From Arthrobacter sp. (GTDB lineage: Bacteria > Actinomycetota > Actinomycetes > Actinomycetales > Micrococcaceae), in assembly GCA_031178585.1 (NCBI GenBank), contig JAPSIT010000002.1:1-53440 (forward strand): a stretch of 53,440 nt of DNA, in the 5' to 3' direction. This document shows, one piece after another, positions 8,214-16,775 of the stretch. Each line of letters starts with the position of its first letter. Within the stretch, counting starts at the first letter, position 1. The position numbers and the translations under genes are program-made. The notes beneath the pieces were generated by a model that searched no databases, was not told the DNA's origin, and saw only the letters and a program-made list of their open reading frames with translations.

Positions 8214-9248
8214 GTGAACAGTCAGGGAGCGGCCAGGCGCCCCACTATAGAAGACGTGGCCCGGGAGGCAGGGGTGTCCCGCGCCCTGGTCTCGCTGGTA
8301 TTGCGGGGCTCGCCGAAGGTCAGCGAACCCAAGCGGCAGGCAGTTGCTAACGCGGTGGCAGCACTGGATTACCGGCCCAGCAACGCGGCCCGTTCGCTGG
8401 CCAGTGGACGGACCCGGATTGTGGGGGTTCTGCTCGATGACCTGGCCAACCCGTGGTTCGTCGACCTGCTCGACGGCCTGCAGTCAGTGCTTGGGGAGCG
8501 TAACCTGCGGATGGTGCTCGGAGATCCGCGCTACCTTGCCCGGCCTGGGGAAAGCCCGGTGTCCCCCTTCATGGAATTGCGCGTTGACGGGCTTGTCATC
8601 GCGGGAGAGATCCGGGCTGACGATGACCTCACGCGCGCAACCACGCATACGCCGTCTGTCGTGGTCGGAGCCCGGGCCCTGGAACTCCCGGCCGCGGACC
8701 GAGTGTCCAACGACGACGCCGACGGCGCCCGCCAGGCAACCGAACACCTGATCGGGATGGGTCACCGGGACATAGCCTTCCTTACAGCCCCCACGGGCCC
8801 GGCTGCAGTGCGGGCGGCCTCATATTCCAAGACCATGGAGAGCCATGGCCTGCAGCAATGTATCCAGGTGCTGGACACCGACATGACCGAGCAGTCCGGA
8901 TACGAGGCACTGAACCGGCTTATCGACGGCGGCCGGCCACCAACGGCGGTTATCGCCGCCAACGACATCCTTGCCGTGGGCGCCCTGTCCGCCGCCAACG
9001 CGCGGTCGGTTGACGTTCCCGACGAACTTTCCATTGTCGGATACGACAACACCTACCTGGCCGCCCTGGGCCACCTGTCGCTGAGCACAGTGGATCCAGT
9101 CAGCCGTGACGTGGGCGTCCGGGCCGCGCAGCTGCTCCTGGACCGCATGGCCGAACCCGCCCGGCCGCAGCGCGATGAAACCCTGAAGCCGCGGTTGGTG
9201 GTACGGAAAACCACCGCACCTGCCCCGCGCCGTTCAACACAGAACTAG
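8214..9248 (+). CDS. LacI-family transcriptional repressor
   Basis: The product is a DNA-binding repressor of about 344 residues. The N-terminal helix-turn-helix reads TIEDVAREAGVSRALVSLVL, followed by the hinge helix (YRPSNAARSLASGRT). A periplasmic-binding-protein-like effector domain follows (for example NPWFVDLLDGL, GMGHRDIAFLT, AVIAANDILAVGAL, ELSIVGYDNT). GTG 8214 (GGGGAG four bases upstream) is taken as start; TTG 8199 with AGGAA eight bases upstream is equally possible and would add five residues. It most likely controls the sugar permease through the palindrome at 6536-6553. Its TAG stop shares the CTAG at 9245-9248 with the convergent gene. Confidence 0.92.
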   Translation: MNSQGAARRPTIEDVAREAGVSRALVSLVLRGSPKVSEPKRQAVANAVAALDYRPSNAARSLASGRTRIVGVLLDDLANPWFVDLLDGLQSVLGERNLRMVLGDPRYLARPGESPVSPFMELRVDGLVIAGEIRADDDLTRATTHTPSVVVGARALELPAADRVSNDDADGARQATEHLIGMGHRDIAFLTAPTGPAAVRAASYSKTMESHGLQQCIQVLDTDMTEQSGYEALNRLIDGGRPPTAVIAANDILAVGALSAANARSVDVPDELSIVGYDNTYLAALGHLSLSTVDPVSRDVGVRAAQLLLDRMAEPARPQRDETLKPRLVVRKTTAPAPRRSTQN

Positions 9249-9718
9249 CCGCCGTCATACGCTTTTTGCAGCTCGGCTATGTCCAGTTTCTTCATGCCCA
9301 GCATCGCCTGCATGGCACGCTGGGCACCCGCGGAGTCGGGCCCGCCGAGCAGCCCGCCGAGCGCTGAAGGGACGATCTGCCATGAGACGCCATACCTGTC
9401 CTTCAGCCACCCGCACCGGCCCTCACTTCCACCGTCGCTCAGTGCATTCCAGTACCGGTCCACCTCATTTTGCGAGGAGCATTCAATCACGAAGGACACC
9501 GCCTCTGTAAAGGAGAACGCCGGCCCGCCATTCAGTGCCTGAAACTTCTGGCCTTCAAGGTCGAACTCCACCACCATGGCCTGGCCCGCCGGGCCGGGTG
9601 CACCCTCCCCGAAACGCGAAATGCTGGTGATATTGGCATTCTCAAAGACAGAGACGTAGTGTTCGGCGGCCTCTTCCGCCTGGTTGTCGAACCAAAGGCA
9701 GGCGTTGATCTTCTGCAT
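9245..9718 (-). CDS. VOC-superfamily protein (PhnB-like)
   Basis: The 157-residue protein begins MQKINACLWFDNQAEEAAEHY and includes FEGLNG-like and SWQIVPSAL segments. This is the pattern of the PhnB / 3-demethylubiquinone methyltransferase-like branch of the vicinal-oxygen-chelate fold. These proteins are compact metal-binding or ligand-binding domains; their substrates are mostly unknown and the old methyltransferase name is misleading. GAGGGAG lies four bases upstream of ATG 9718. It is transcribed alone and overlaps the LacI gene tail to tail by four bases. Confidence 0.82.
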   Translation of the reverse strand: MQKINACLWFDNQAEEAAEHYVSVFENANITSISRFGEGAPGPAGQAMVVEFDLEGQKFQALNGGPAFSFTEAVSFVIECSSQNEVDRYWNALSDGGSEGRCGWLKDRYGVSWQIVPSALGGLLGGPDSAGAQRAMQAMLGMKKLDIAELQKAYDGG

Positions 9719-9827
9719 GCTGCTCCCTCTCCGCGGAATCCTTCGAAGCCGGTCAACTACACTGCCGACCGTGCCGGTTGAGCGTAGCCTTCAAACGCCC
9801 GCGGCGGAAGAAGCTAGGCTCGAAGTT

Positions 9828-10241
9828 ATGCCTTCGACAGAGAACTCCGCCCCCCGGCCGGTGGCCGCCATTACCGGCGCTGCGGCGGCGGATGCCCTGT
9901 TCATCATGCTGTTTGCCGCCATTGGCCGGGACGCCCACGCCCGCGGCGACGTCCTTACCGGCGTCCTGCTGACGGCGTGGCCCTTCCTTGCTGGTGCCGG
10001 TATAGCGTGGGTCGCTCTGCGGCTCTGGCGCAGGCCGCTGGCACTATGGCCAGCGGGTGTGGCTGTCTGGCTCGGCGCCGTCGGAATCGGCATGGCCCTG
10101 CGGGCGGCAACCGGACAGACGGTGGTGCTGCCGTTCGTCATCGTGGCGCTGATCAGCCTCGCAGTGCTGGTTCTTGGCTACCGCCTGCTTGTGCTCGGAC
10201 TCCTGCGCCTGCGTGGATCACGGCGCCAACGCCTGATGTAA
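9828..10241 (+). CDS. DUF3054 membrane protein
   Basis: The 137-residue protein has four predicted helices. The sequence AAADALFIMLFAAIGRDAHA near the N-terminus, followed by GVLLTAWPFLAGAGIAW, matches the actinobacterial and archaeal DUF3054 family. ATG 9828 (MPSTENSAPRP) is used rather than the upstream in-frame start at 9684, since the extra 48 residues lie opposite the VOC gene and look non-coding. The family's function is unknown. Confidence 0.78.
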   Translation: MPSTENSAPRPVAAITGAAAADALFIMLFAAIGRDAHARGDVLTGVLLTAWPFLAGAGIAWVALRLWRRPLALWPAGVAVWLGAVGIGMALRAATGQTVVLPFVIVALISLAVLVLGYRLLVLGLLRLRGSRRQRLM

Positions 10242-10302
10242 TAGGCTGGCACCACGGCAGGCATCCGCTCTGCTGGAGCGCAACGATCCGGAAGGATTAC
10301 CA

Positions 10303-10581
10303 GTGGTCACCGCATTCGTCCTGATCAAGACCGACGCTTCCCGCATCCCCGAAACGGCCGAAGAAATCTCCGCCATTCCGGGCATCAGCGAGGTGTATTC
10401 CGTCACCGGCGAGTGGGACCTGATCGCGGTTGCGCGCGTCTCGCAGCACGATGAACTTGCTGATGTCATCGCCGACAAACTCTCAAAGGTCCCGGCAGTG
10501 GTGCACACGACCACACACATTGCTTTCCGCGCGTACTCCCAGCATGACCTGGACGCAGCCTTCGCACTCGGCTTCGAGTAG
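10303..10581 (+). CDS. Lrp/AsnC ligand-binding domain protein without HTH
   Basis: The 92-residue protein is a single RAM-type (AsnC_trans_reg) alpha-beta sandwich: MVTAFVLIKTD, then a GISEVYSVTGEWDLIAVARV segment characteristic of the effector domain. There is no DNA-binding helix-turn-helix. Stand-alone RAM proteins bind amino acids as oligomers and may modulate other regulators or enzymes; the ligand is unknown. The GTG 10303 start is supported by GGAAGGA upstream. A long bidirectional terminator follows. Confidence 0.85.
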   Translation: MVTAFVLIKTDASRIPETAEEISAIPGISEVYSVTGEWDLIAVARVSQHDELADVIADKLSKVPAVVHTTTHIAFRAYSQHDLDAAFALGFE

Positions 10582-10598
10582 GCAGCTCACACACGAGA

Positions 10599-10646
10599 AA
10601 TGCGGCGGCCGGCGGAACCTCTATCAGTTCCGCCGGCCGCCGCATT
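10599..10646. terminator. Bidirectional terminator, 20-bp perfect stem
   Basis: A 20-bp perfect inverted repeat (arms 10599-10618 and 10627-10646, eight-base loop) lies between the convergent AsnC-domain and siderophore-binding genes. It ends both transcripts. Confidence 0.9.
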
Positions 10647-10653
10647 CGGTTTG

Positions 10654-11661
10654 TTACGGGAGGTGCGGGTCCACGCCGTAGTGCTTGGCGAGGTCAGTGA
10701 TAACCGCGTGGGCACCCTGGATGCTCACCGAGGCGAGGAACGTTGCGTCGTCGACGGCGACAACGTCACCCTTCAGCCGCTTCCAGAGCGGGTTGGACTC
10801 GAACGCCTTCTGCTGCGCGCGTGCCTTGTCACCCTCAGGGCCCGCAGGGGTAAAGGCGCTCACCATGACCAGGCCAGCGTCACCCTGGAGGATCTGCTCA
10901 GCCGACAGGGGGACGAAAATCTCCTCGGTTGAGTCCGGGGCGTCCTTGGGGCGCGGGATGCGCATGTCCGTCATGATTTCGCCGATGAACGAGTTGGACG
11001 AGTACAGGCGGGCAGTGTCTCCCCCGGTGAAGCGCACCAGCGAGTACGTCGCGTCCGGCTGCTTCTTGAGGATCTCAGCCCCGACCTTCTGCGCCCTGTC
11101 CTCGTAGGCCTTGACGAGATCTTCGGCCTTGGCCTTCTTGCCAAGCGCCTCGCCAAGGAACACGACGTTCTCTTTCCAGGTGGGCCCGGTGCTCTCGGAG
11201 AAGATCGTGGGCGCGATTTTGGACAGCTGCGGGTAGAGGGCCTCGTGGCGCACCTTGGCCGAAACGATGAGGTCCGGCTGCAGTTCCAGGATCTTCTCCA
11301 AGTTCGGTTCCGCCAGTGTACCCACGTTCACCGATTCCTTTGTGGCCTTGGCGACGTCGCCAAGGTATGGCGCGAAGGGTTCTTTCGGGTCCTGCCGGTA
11401 CTGCACGTAGCCGACGAGGTCTGCGTCAAGAAGGAGAGCCGCGTCGATGTAGCTGGGATCCAGCGCTACGACCCGTTTGGGTGTTGACTCGATCGTCGTG
11501 GAACCCATGGTGTGTTCCATGGTTAGCGGGTATCCGGCCGTCTCTGCGGGCGCGGACGTGCTCGATCCGCTGCCGGCTGCGGGTGAACCGCAGGCGGCCG
11601 TGGCGAGCAGCGTGAGGCCGGCGGCGGCGGCGCTGAATGTCTTGAGGATGCGTGTTTTCAC
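10654..11661 (-). CDS. Iron-siderophore ABC transporter substrate-binding lipoprotein
   Basis: The 335-residue precursor has a lipoprotein signal with the acceptor Cys at residue 24 (LLATAAC; Thr at -3 is unusual) and a Ser/Gly/Ala-rich linker. The mature part is a FecB/FhuD-type class III binding protein: TPKRVVALDPSYIDAALLLD near the start, then LEPNLEKILELQPDLIV-like and VFLGEALGK segments. It captures a ferric siderophore at the outer membrane face and hands it to the permease pair encoded divergently. GTG 11661 is chosen over GTG 11685 because it gives a standard signal peptide; neither has a strong ribosome-binding site. The iron box at 11701-11719 lies 40 bases upstream. Confidence 0.92.
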   Translation of the reverse strand: MKTRILKTFSAAAAGLTLLATAACGSPAAGSGSSTSAPAETAGYPLTMEHTMGSTTIESTPKRVVALDPSYIDAALLLDADLVGYVQYRQDPKEPFAPYLGDVAKATKESVNVGTLAEPNLEKILELQPDLIVSAKVRHEALYPQLSKIAPTIFSESTGPTWKENVVFLGEALGKKAKAEDLVKAYEDRAQKVGAEILKKQPDATYSLVRFTGGDTARLYSSNSFIGEIMTDMRIPRPKDAPDSTEEIFVPLSAEQILQGDAGLVMVSAFTPAGPEGDKARAQQKAFESNPLWKRLKGDVVAVDDATFLASVSIQGAHAVITDLAKHYGVDPHLP

Positions 11662-11700
11662 TGTGTCGCTTTCAAACGATGTCACGGGGAGATCGACTTA

Positions 11701-11719
11701 TTAGGCAAGGCTTACCTGA
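11701..11719. promoter_or_regulatory. IdeR/DtxR-type iron box
   Basis: TTAGGCAAGGCTTACCTGA matches the DtxR/IdeR consensus palindrome at 15 of 19 positions and is itself 7/9 symmetrical about its centre. It sits between the divergent binding-protein and permease genes, where an Fe(II)-loaded repressor could silence both. Confidence 0.8.
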
Positions 11720-11787
11720 GTCTGCCGTAGACTGTAGCAGGCTTTGGCGAAATAGATCACACACGAATGACGTAATAGAAGGACCAC

Positions 11788-12864
11788 GTGAACATACTGG
11801 ATCCGACCGATGCTCCGGCTGTGCCGGTGCGGACGGAATCACCGCTTCCGCCTGCGCGAAGAACGCGCCGCAGCAGCCGCTCGCGCCTCCGGTGGCTGGC
11901 GGCGTCCGCGGCGGCCCTGTTAGCTGCGGCCATCCTGAGCATATGCGTTGGAGGGCAGCCGTCCTCCCTGCAGGAGGTCTGGCACGCATTGTTCACCCCG
12001 GACGGCTCGGTGATGGATGTCACGGTGCGCGAGCTCCGATGGCCCCGGACCGTTCTGGCCGTGTGCGCCGGCGTCTGCCTCGGGCTGGCAGGAGCCCTGA
12101 TTCAGGGGCATACGCGCAACCCTGTTGCTGATCCAGGACTGCTGGGAATCAACCAGGGTGCCGCCTTGGCCATCGTGACCGTTACCGCGTTAACTGGTGA
12201 TGTGCCTGCGCTGACACAGGCACTCCTTGCCTTTGTCGGCGCCCTTGCCGCCAGCATCCTGGTCTTCGCCATCGGATCGGCTGCACGGCACGGTGCTACT
12301 CCGGTGACCCTGGTTTTGGCCGGGGCCGCGGTGACAGCGTTGTGTTCCGGCCTGGTGGCCGGAATAGTCCTGCTCAACGACCAGGCCCTGGAGACGCTGC
12401 GGTTCTGGCAAGTCGGTTCCCTGGCGGGACGGAGCGATGTCCTGGCGGTGATCTGGCCCTTCATCTGCCTTGGGGTGGTTCTGGCCCTGCTCAACATCCG
12501 GTCCCTGAATGCGCTCGCCCTTGGCGCGGATACCGCCGTCGCCCTGGGCATTTCGGTGTTCGGGGCGCGGGCCGCCGGCATTGCCGCCGTCACTCTCCTT
12601 GCCGGTTCAGCGGTTACGATGGCCGGCCCTATTGCCTTCGCCGGCCTGCTTGTCCCCCACATCACGCGCACCCTGACTGGGCCGGACTACCGCTGGATGA
12701 TTCCGCTGTCGGCAGTGACCGGGGCAACGCTCCTGCTGCTGGCTGACACGGCTGGCCGGGTCATAGCCCGCCCGGGAGAACTCTCCGTGGGAGTGGTCCT
12801 CGCCGTAGTAGGCGCCCCCTTCTTCGTCCATCTGGCCCGCCGGCGAAGGCTGGCGACACTATGA
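11788..12864 (+). CDS. FecCD-family siderophore ABC permease (first)
   Basis: The 358-residue permease has a long basic cytoplasmic N-terminus (residues 1-35) and about nine or ten membrane helices. Hallmarks of the BtuC/FecCD family are ELRWPRTVLAVCAGVCLGLAGA, NPVADPGLLGI, the GxxxAGPIAFAGLLVPHI motif (ATPase-coupling region) and GELSVGVVLAVVGAPFF at the end. It forms half of the transmembrane channel. GTG 11788 follows GAAGGA. It overlaps the next permease gene by four bases (ATGA), showing translational coupling. Confidence 0.93.
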   Translation: MNILDPTDAPAVPVRTESPLPPARRTRRSSRSRLRWLAASAAALLAAAILSICVGGQPSSLQEVWHALFTPDGSVMDVTVRELRWPRTVLAVCAGVCLGLAGALIQGHTRNPVADPGLLGINQGAALAIVTVTALTGDVPALTQALLAFVGALAASILVFAIGSAARHGATPVTLVLAGAAVTALCSGLVAGIVLLNDQALETLRFWQVGSLAGRSDVLAVIWPFICLGVVLALLNIRSLNALALGADTAVALGISVFGARAAGIAAVTLLAGSAVTMAGPIAFAGLLVPHITRTLTGPDYRWMIPLSAVTGATLLLLADTAGRVIARPGELSVGVVLAVVGAPFFVHLARRRRLATL

Positions 12865-13982
12865 CGGTAATCGACGGCGGACAGCGGCCCGGCGAACAGC
12901 GAACCCGAACAGTACAGACCTGCGCTGCCCCCATCCGGGCCCTGCGGCTGGGTCCTGTCTCCATCAGGCTGAACCTGCGGCTGATGGCGGTGGCTCCCCT
13001 GCTGACGGCCGGCCTGGTCGCAGCGATGGCGCTACACGTTGCCTTTGGCGGAACCCCCCTGCCATATTCGGACGTCCTTGGGGCACTGTTCGGCGACGCA
13101 TCCAGCCCCCGGACATACCTGGCCGTCACTGAGTTCCGGGCCCCCCGCATGGTGGCTGCGGTGCTCGTCGGAGCGTGCTTGGCCGCGGCGGGCGCCATTA
13201 CCCAGACGGTTGCCCGCAATCCCCTCGCCAGCCCGGACCTGCTGGGTGTGACAGCAGGAGCATCGCTCGGCGCAGTGGCCGTCCTGGTCATCGCGGGCGG
13301 AGGACATGCAGGCCTCAGCGGGATGGCGGCCACCGTGGGGATGCCGGCCGCCGCGCTCACTGCGGGGATCCTCAGCGGGGTTGCGGTCTATCTGCTCGCC
13401 TACCGGCGAGGCCTGGACAGCTACCGACTGGTCCTCGCCGGCCTTGGGATTTCGGGCTTCGCAGCCAGCCTCACCACATGGATATTGACGCTGGGCGATG
13501 TCACCAGTGCCGCGCAGGCTCTGACCTGGATGACCGGCTCACTTAACGGCAAAGACTGGACCACGGTGCAGCCGATGGCGCTAAGCGCCGCAGTACTCAT
13601 CACCGCCGCCGTCGTTAGCGGCCGGTGGCTGCTGCTAACAAGCTTCGGCGAGGACACCGCCGTCGGCCTCGGCACGCATATTGGTGCGACACGGCTGACC
13701 GTCCTGAGCATCGCAGTACTGCTGGCATCCGTCGCCACCGTCACGGCCGGTCCGGTGGCCTTCGTGGCACTGGCAAGCCCCCAGATCGCCAGATCCCTGA
13801 CGGCCGGCGTCGTTCCCCCAGTTGGCGTGTCAGCCCTGGTCGGGGCCGTATTTGTCCTGCTGGCCGACACCATATCGGCCAACGCGCTCACTGCGCCCCT
13901 GCCCGTCGGCGTCGCTACCGCCGTTTTCGGCGCGCCGTTCCTGATCCATCTGATCCTGAAGTACCAGCGGAGGCTGAGTTGA
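12861..13982 (+). CDS. FecCD-family siderophore ABC permease (second)
   Basis: The 373-residue partner of the preceding permease has the same fold and motifs: EFRAPRMVAAVLVGACLAAAGA, NPLASPDLLGVTAGAS, TAGPVAFVALASPQIARSL and the terminal LPVGVATAVFGAPFLIHLI. The pair gives a heterodimeric channel. Its stop overlaps the start of the ATPase gene, so all three plus-strand transporter genes are coupled. Confidence 0.93.
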   Translation: MTVIDGGQRPGEQRTRTVQTCAAPIRALRLGPVSIRLNLRLMAVAPLLTAGLVAAMALHVAFGGTPLPYSDVLGALFGDASSPRTYLAVTEFRAPRMVAAVLVGACLAAAGAITQTVARNPLASPDLLGVTAGASLGAVAVLVIAGGGHAGLSGMAATVGMPAAALTAGILSGVAVYLLAYRRGLDSYRLVLAGLGISGFAASLTTWILTLGDVTSAAQALTWMTGSLNGKDWTTVQPMALSAAVLITAAVVSGRWLLLTSFGEDTAVGLGTHIGATRLTVLSIAVLLASVATVTAGPVAFVALASPQIARSLTAGVVPPVGVSALVGAVFVLLADTISANALTAPLPVGVATAVFGAPFLIHLILKYQRRLS

Positions 13983-14806
13983 AGAACACCACGGAACTGA
14001 CGGCAGCGCTGCGGGCTGAGAACCTTACCTTGGGCTACGACGGCCCCAGTATCATCCACAACCTGTCTTTGACGGTCCCGGAGGCGCAGGTCACCTCGAT
14101 CATCGGGCCAAACGGCTGCGGCAAATCCACCCTCCTCCGGGGCCTCGGCAGGCTGCTCACGCCGCGTTCCGGCGACGTGCTGCTTGACGGCGTGTCGCTG
14201 GGCAAACAGTCCACACGGCATATCGCCACCCGAATCAGCATTCTGCCACAGACACCCACTGCGCCTTCCGGACTCACGGTGGCGGACCTGGTCTCCCGCG
14301 GCAGGCACCCGCGGCAGAAGTGGTACCAGCAGTTCTCCCTGGAGGATCAGACGGTGGTGGACGACGCCCTTCGGGCCACCGACATCGCGGAGCTGGCGGG
14401 CACACCCCTGGAGGATCTCTCCGGGGGCCAGCGGCAGCGGGCCTGGATTTCCATGACCCTGGCGCAGGAAACCGGGATCATCCTCCTGGACGAGCCCACG
14501 ACGTATCTTGACCTCGCCCACCAGGTTGACGTCCTCGAACTGGTGCGCCGCCTGAACCGCAGGCACAACAGGACGGTCGTCATGGTGCTGCACGACATCT
14601 CGCTGGCCGCCCGCTACTCGGACCACATCGTGGCCATGAAGGACGGGCATATCGTGACTGAGGGAACACCGGCCGACGTGGTGACGGCCCAGCTGCTGCG
14701 TGACGTGTTCGGGCTCGACGCCCAAGTAGTGAACGAGCCCACCGACGGCCGCCCCCACGTCATCCCGCTCGGGCACCCGGCACCCGTGCCGGCGGCGGCC
14801 AATTAG
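13979..14806 (+). CDS. Siderophore ABC transporter ATP-binding protein
   Basis: The 275-residue ATPase has Walker A GPNGCGKST (43-51), signature LSGGQ (147-151), Walker B ILLDEPT (168-174) and a D-loop/H-switch region (HDISLAAR). It resembles FepC/FhuC ATPases that drive ferric-siderophore import. The start is TTG 13979, which overlaps the permease stop; GGAGG lies a few bases upstream inside the permease gene. The same frame is open further upstream, but that part is antisense-like shadow of the permease. Confidence 0.92.
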   Translation: MKNTTELTAALRAENLTLGYDGPSIIHNLSLTVPEAQVTSIIGPNGCGKSTLLRGLGRLLTPRSGDVLLDGVSLGKQSTRHIATRISILPQTPTAPSGLTVADLVSRGRHPRQKWYQQFSLEDQTVVDDALRATDIAELAGTPLEDLSGGQRQRAWISMTLAQETGIILLDEPTTYLDLAHQVDVLELVRRLNRRHNRTVVMVLHDISLAARYSDHIVAMKDGHIVTEGTPADVVTAQLLRDVFGLDAQVVNEPTDGRPHVIPLGHPAPVPAAAN

Positions 14807-14845
14807 CGGCTCCCGGCAGTTGAGCGGAGGCTAAGCGGCGGCGCG

Positions 14846-15904
14846 CTATGCCTGGGTCAGCCCAACCCATTTCTCGAGGACTGCGGCGGCCGAACCTGAG
14901 TCAATCGATGTGGCGGCCCGCTCCAGGCCGTGCTGCATGCGCTCGGCCAGCGTCCCCTCCGCCTGGAGGTCAAAGGCCACGAGGCCGGCGGCGGCGTTAA
15001 GCAGGACGGCGTCGCGCGCCGGCCCCGCGGCGCCGTCGAGCACCTGGCGGACGACGGCGGCATTGGCTTGGGCGTCCCCGCCGCGGAGTTCCTCCACCGT
15101 CGCCTGACGGATCCCGAGCTTCGCCGGCGAAAAGAGCTCTTCGGTGACTTCGCCGTCGCGGATCTCCCACACTGTTGACGGACCGGTGGTGGTCAGCTCG
15201 TCCAGCCCGTCGCTGCCGCGGAAGACGAGTCCGCGGCTGCCGCGCTTGGCCAGCACGCCGGCAACCAGCGGCGCCATGCGCGCGTTGGCGACGCCGACTG
15301 CGGAGGCCTGCACCCTCGCGGGGTTGGTGAGCGGGCCAAGGAAGTTGAACGCGGTAGGGACGGCAAGTTCACGGCGGGGCACAGCAGTGTGGCGGAAGGA
15401 CGGATGGAACACCTGGGCAAAGCAGAAAGTGATTCCGGCCTCCTCGGCGCAGCGCGCAACTCCCTCTATGGGCAGGTCCAGACGGACACCAAGTGCCTCC
15501 AGCACGTCCGCGGAACCGGAAGATGACGACGCCGCGCGGTTGCCGTGCTTGACCACCTTGGCACCCGCTCCGGCACAGACAAGCGCCGCCATGGTGGAGA
15601 TGTTCACGGTGTTAAGTTGGTCACCGCCGGTGCCGACGATGTCGAGCTTCTCACCGGAGATCGCGATGGGTTTGGCGTGGGCCACCATGGCTTCAACCAG
15701 GCCGGCGATCTCGTCCACCGTTTCGCCCTTGGCCCGCAGCGCCACAAGGAATCCGGCGATCTGCGCGGGTGTTGCCTCGCCCGACATGATGGTGCCCATG
15801 GCCCAGGCCGTGCTTTCCGCCGTCAGGTCCTTGCCGTCAATCAGGGCGGAGATGAGACGCGGCCAAGTGTTACCCGCCGCTTGTGCCGATACCTGTGAAG
15901 TCAC
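14846..15904 (-). CDS. trpD: Anthranilate phosphoribosyltransferase
   Basis: The 352-residue enzyme transfers a phosphoribosyl group from PRPP to anthranilate, the second committed step of tryptophan synthesis. Key family signatures are present: [20 protein letters not shown] (PRPP loop), [21 protein letters not shown] (anthranilate site) and [10 protein letters not shown]. Length is normal. The GTG 15904 start is preceded directly by GGGAGG, closer than usual, but no better start exists. No tryptophan-codon leader was found upstream. It is isolated from other trp genes here and divergent from ctaE. Confidence 0.96.
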   Translation of the reverse strand: MTSQVSAQAAGNTWPRLISALIDGKDLTAESTAWAMGTIMSGEATPAQIAGFLVALRAKGETVDEIAGLVEAMVAHAKPIAISGEKLDIVGTGGDQLNTVNISTMAALVCAGAGAKVVKHGNRAASSSSGSADVLEALGVRLDLPIEGVARCAEEAGITFCFAQVFHPSFRHTAVPRRELAVPTAFNFLGPLTNPARVQASAVGVANARMAPLVAGVLAKRGSRGLVFRGSDGLDELTTTGPSTVWEIRDGEVTEELFSPAKLGIRQATVEELRGGDAQANAAVVRQVLDGAAGPARDAVLLNAAAGLVAFDLQAEGTLAERMQHGLERAATSIDSGSAAAVLEKWVGLTQA

Positions 15905-15955
15905 CTCCCGATGCTATCGAGGCGCGGCTCCCAAAGACCAATGTGAAACCGCCCC

Positions 15956-16050
15956 GGAACTTTTCTGCGCGATTTCGCGTCTTTGTAGAAAAAGTCCCCG
16001 CAAAAGGCGGTTTGCGTTGGGCAGGACGGAGTTTTACAGACATAATGTCT
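15956..16050. promoter_or_regulatory. trpD/ctaE divergent control region
   Basis: A long imperfect hairpin has outer arms 15956-15966 and 15987-15997 and an inner CGCG-ATTT-CGCG. It is followed by AGACATAATGTCT (16038-16050), a palindrome of two 6-base arms around one base. The palindrome ends three bases before the ctaE GTG and contains a -10-like CATAAT. No convincing -35 box was found at the right distance. Confidence 0.45.
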
Positions 16051-16052
16051 AT

Positions 16053-16691
16053 GTGACATCTGCGACCCATGCCCCCAGTACCCCGGCGCACCCCACGCTG
16101 AACCGCCCCAATATGGTTTCCGTCGGAACCGTAGTCTGGCTGTCCAGCGAGTTGATGTTCTTCGCCGGCCTCTTTGCCATGTACTTCACGCTCCGGTCCA
16201 CTTCCGGACAGATGTGGGCTGAAGAGACGGCCAAGCTCAACTTCCCCTTCGCGCTCGTTAACACGATCGTCCTTGTGGCGAGCTCTTTCACCTGCCAGAT
16301 GGGCGTTTTCGCCGCGGAACGGCTTCAGCCGCGACGCAGCGGCGGTCCGTTGCAGTTCACCCGCTGGGGCATGAACGAGTGGTTCACCCTGACGTTCCTC
16401 ATGGGTGCCTTCTTCGTGGCAGGCCAGACGATGGAGTACGCGATGCTCGTCTCCGAGCACGTCTCGCTCTCGTCCAACGCCTACGGTTCGGCCTTCTACA
16501 TGACCACCGGCTTCCACGGCCTGCACGTCATGGGCGGCCTCGTGGCATTCCTCCTCATCATGGGCCGCTCCTTCGCGGCGAAGAAGTTCGGTCACTTCGA
16601 GGCGACCTCGGCGATTGTCACCTCGTACTACTGGCACTTCGTGGACGTCGTCTGGATTGGCCTCTTCCTGGTCATCTATGTCCTCAAGTAA
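16053..16691 (+). CDS. ctaE: Cytochrome c oxidase subunit III
   Basis: The 212-residue protein has five predicted helices, typical of the shorter actinobacterial subunit III. Recognisable segments are [58 protein letters not shown] and [18 protein letters not shown]. It stabilises the aa3 oxidase core. GTG 16053 is used; the frame is open far upstream, but that part is antisense to trpD. It heads the ctaE-qcrC-qcrA-qcrB cluster, a standard actinobacterial order that reflects the bc1-aa3 supercomplex. Confidence 0.96.
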   Translation: MTSATHAPSTPAHPTLNRPNMVSVGTVVWLSSELMFFAGLFAMYFTLRSTSGQMWAEETAKLNFPFALVNTIVLVASSFTCQMGVFAAERLQPRRSGGPLQFTRWGMNEWFTLTFLMGAFFVAGQTMEYAMLVSEHVSLSSNAYGSAFYMTTGFHGLHVMGGLVAFLLIMGRSFAAKKFGHFEATSAIVTSYYWHFVDVVWIGLFLVIYVLK

Positions 16692-16775
16692 TCAAGACTT
16701 GGCTCTTCCACAAGAGACTGATTTTCAAGAAGCGGCTCCCGGAGCCGACGCACGATCGAATAAAGGAACCACCAC

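Noticed and set aside
13625..13978. Long N-terminal extension of the siderophore ATPase
   Set aside because: It overlaps the permease gene in another frame; the ABC domain begins right after TTG 13979, which has GGAGG upstream.
15905..16052. Tryptophan leader peptide before trpD
   Set aside because: No short frame with clustered TGG codons was found on the minus strand.
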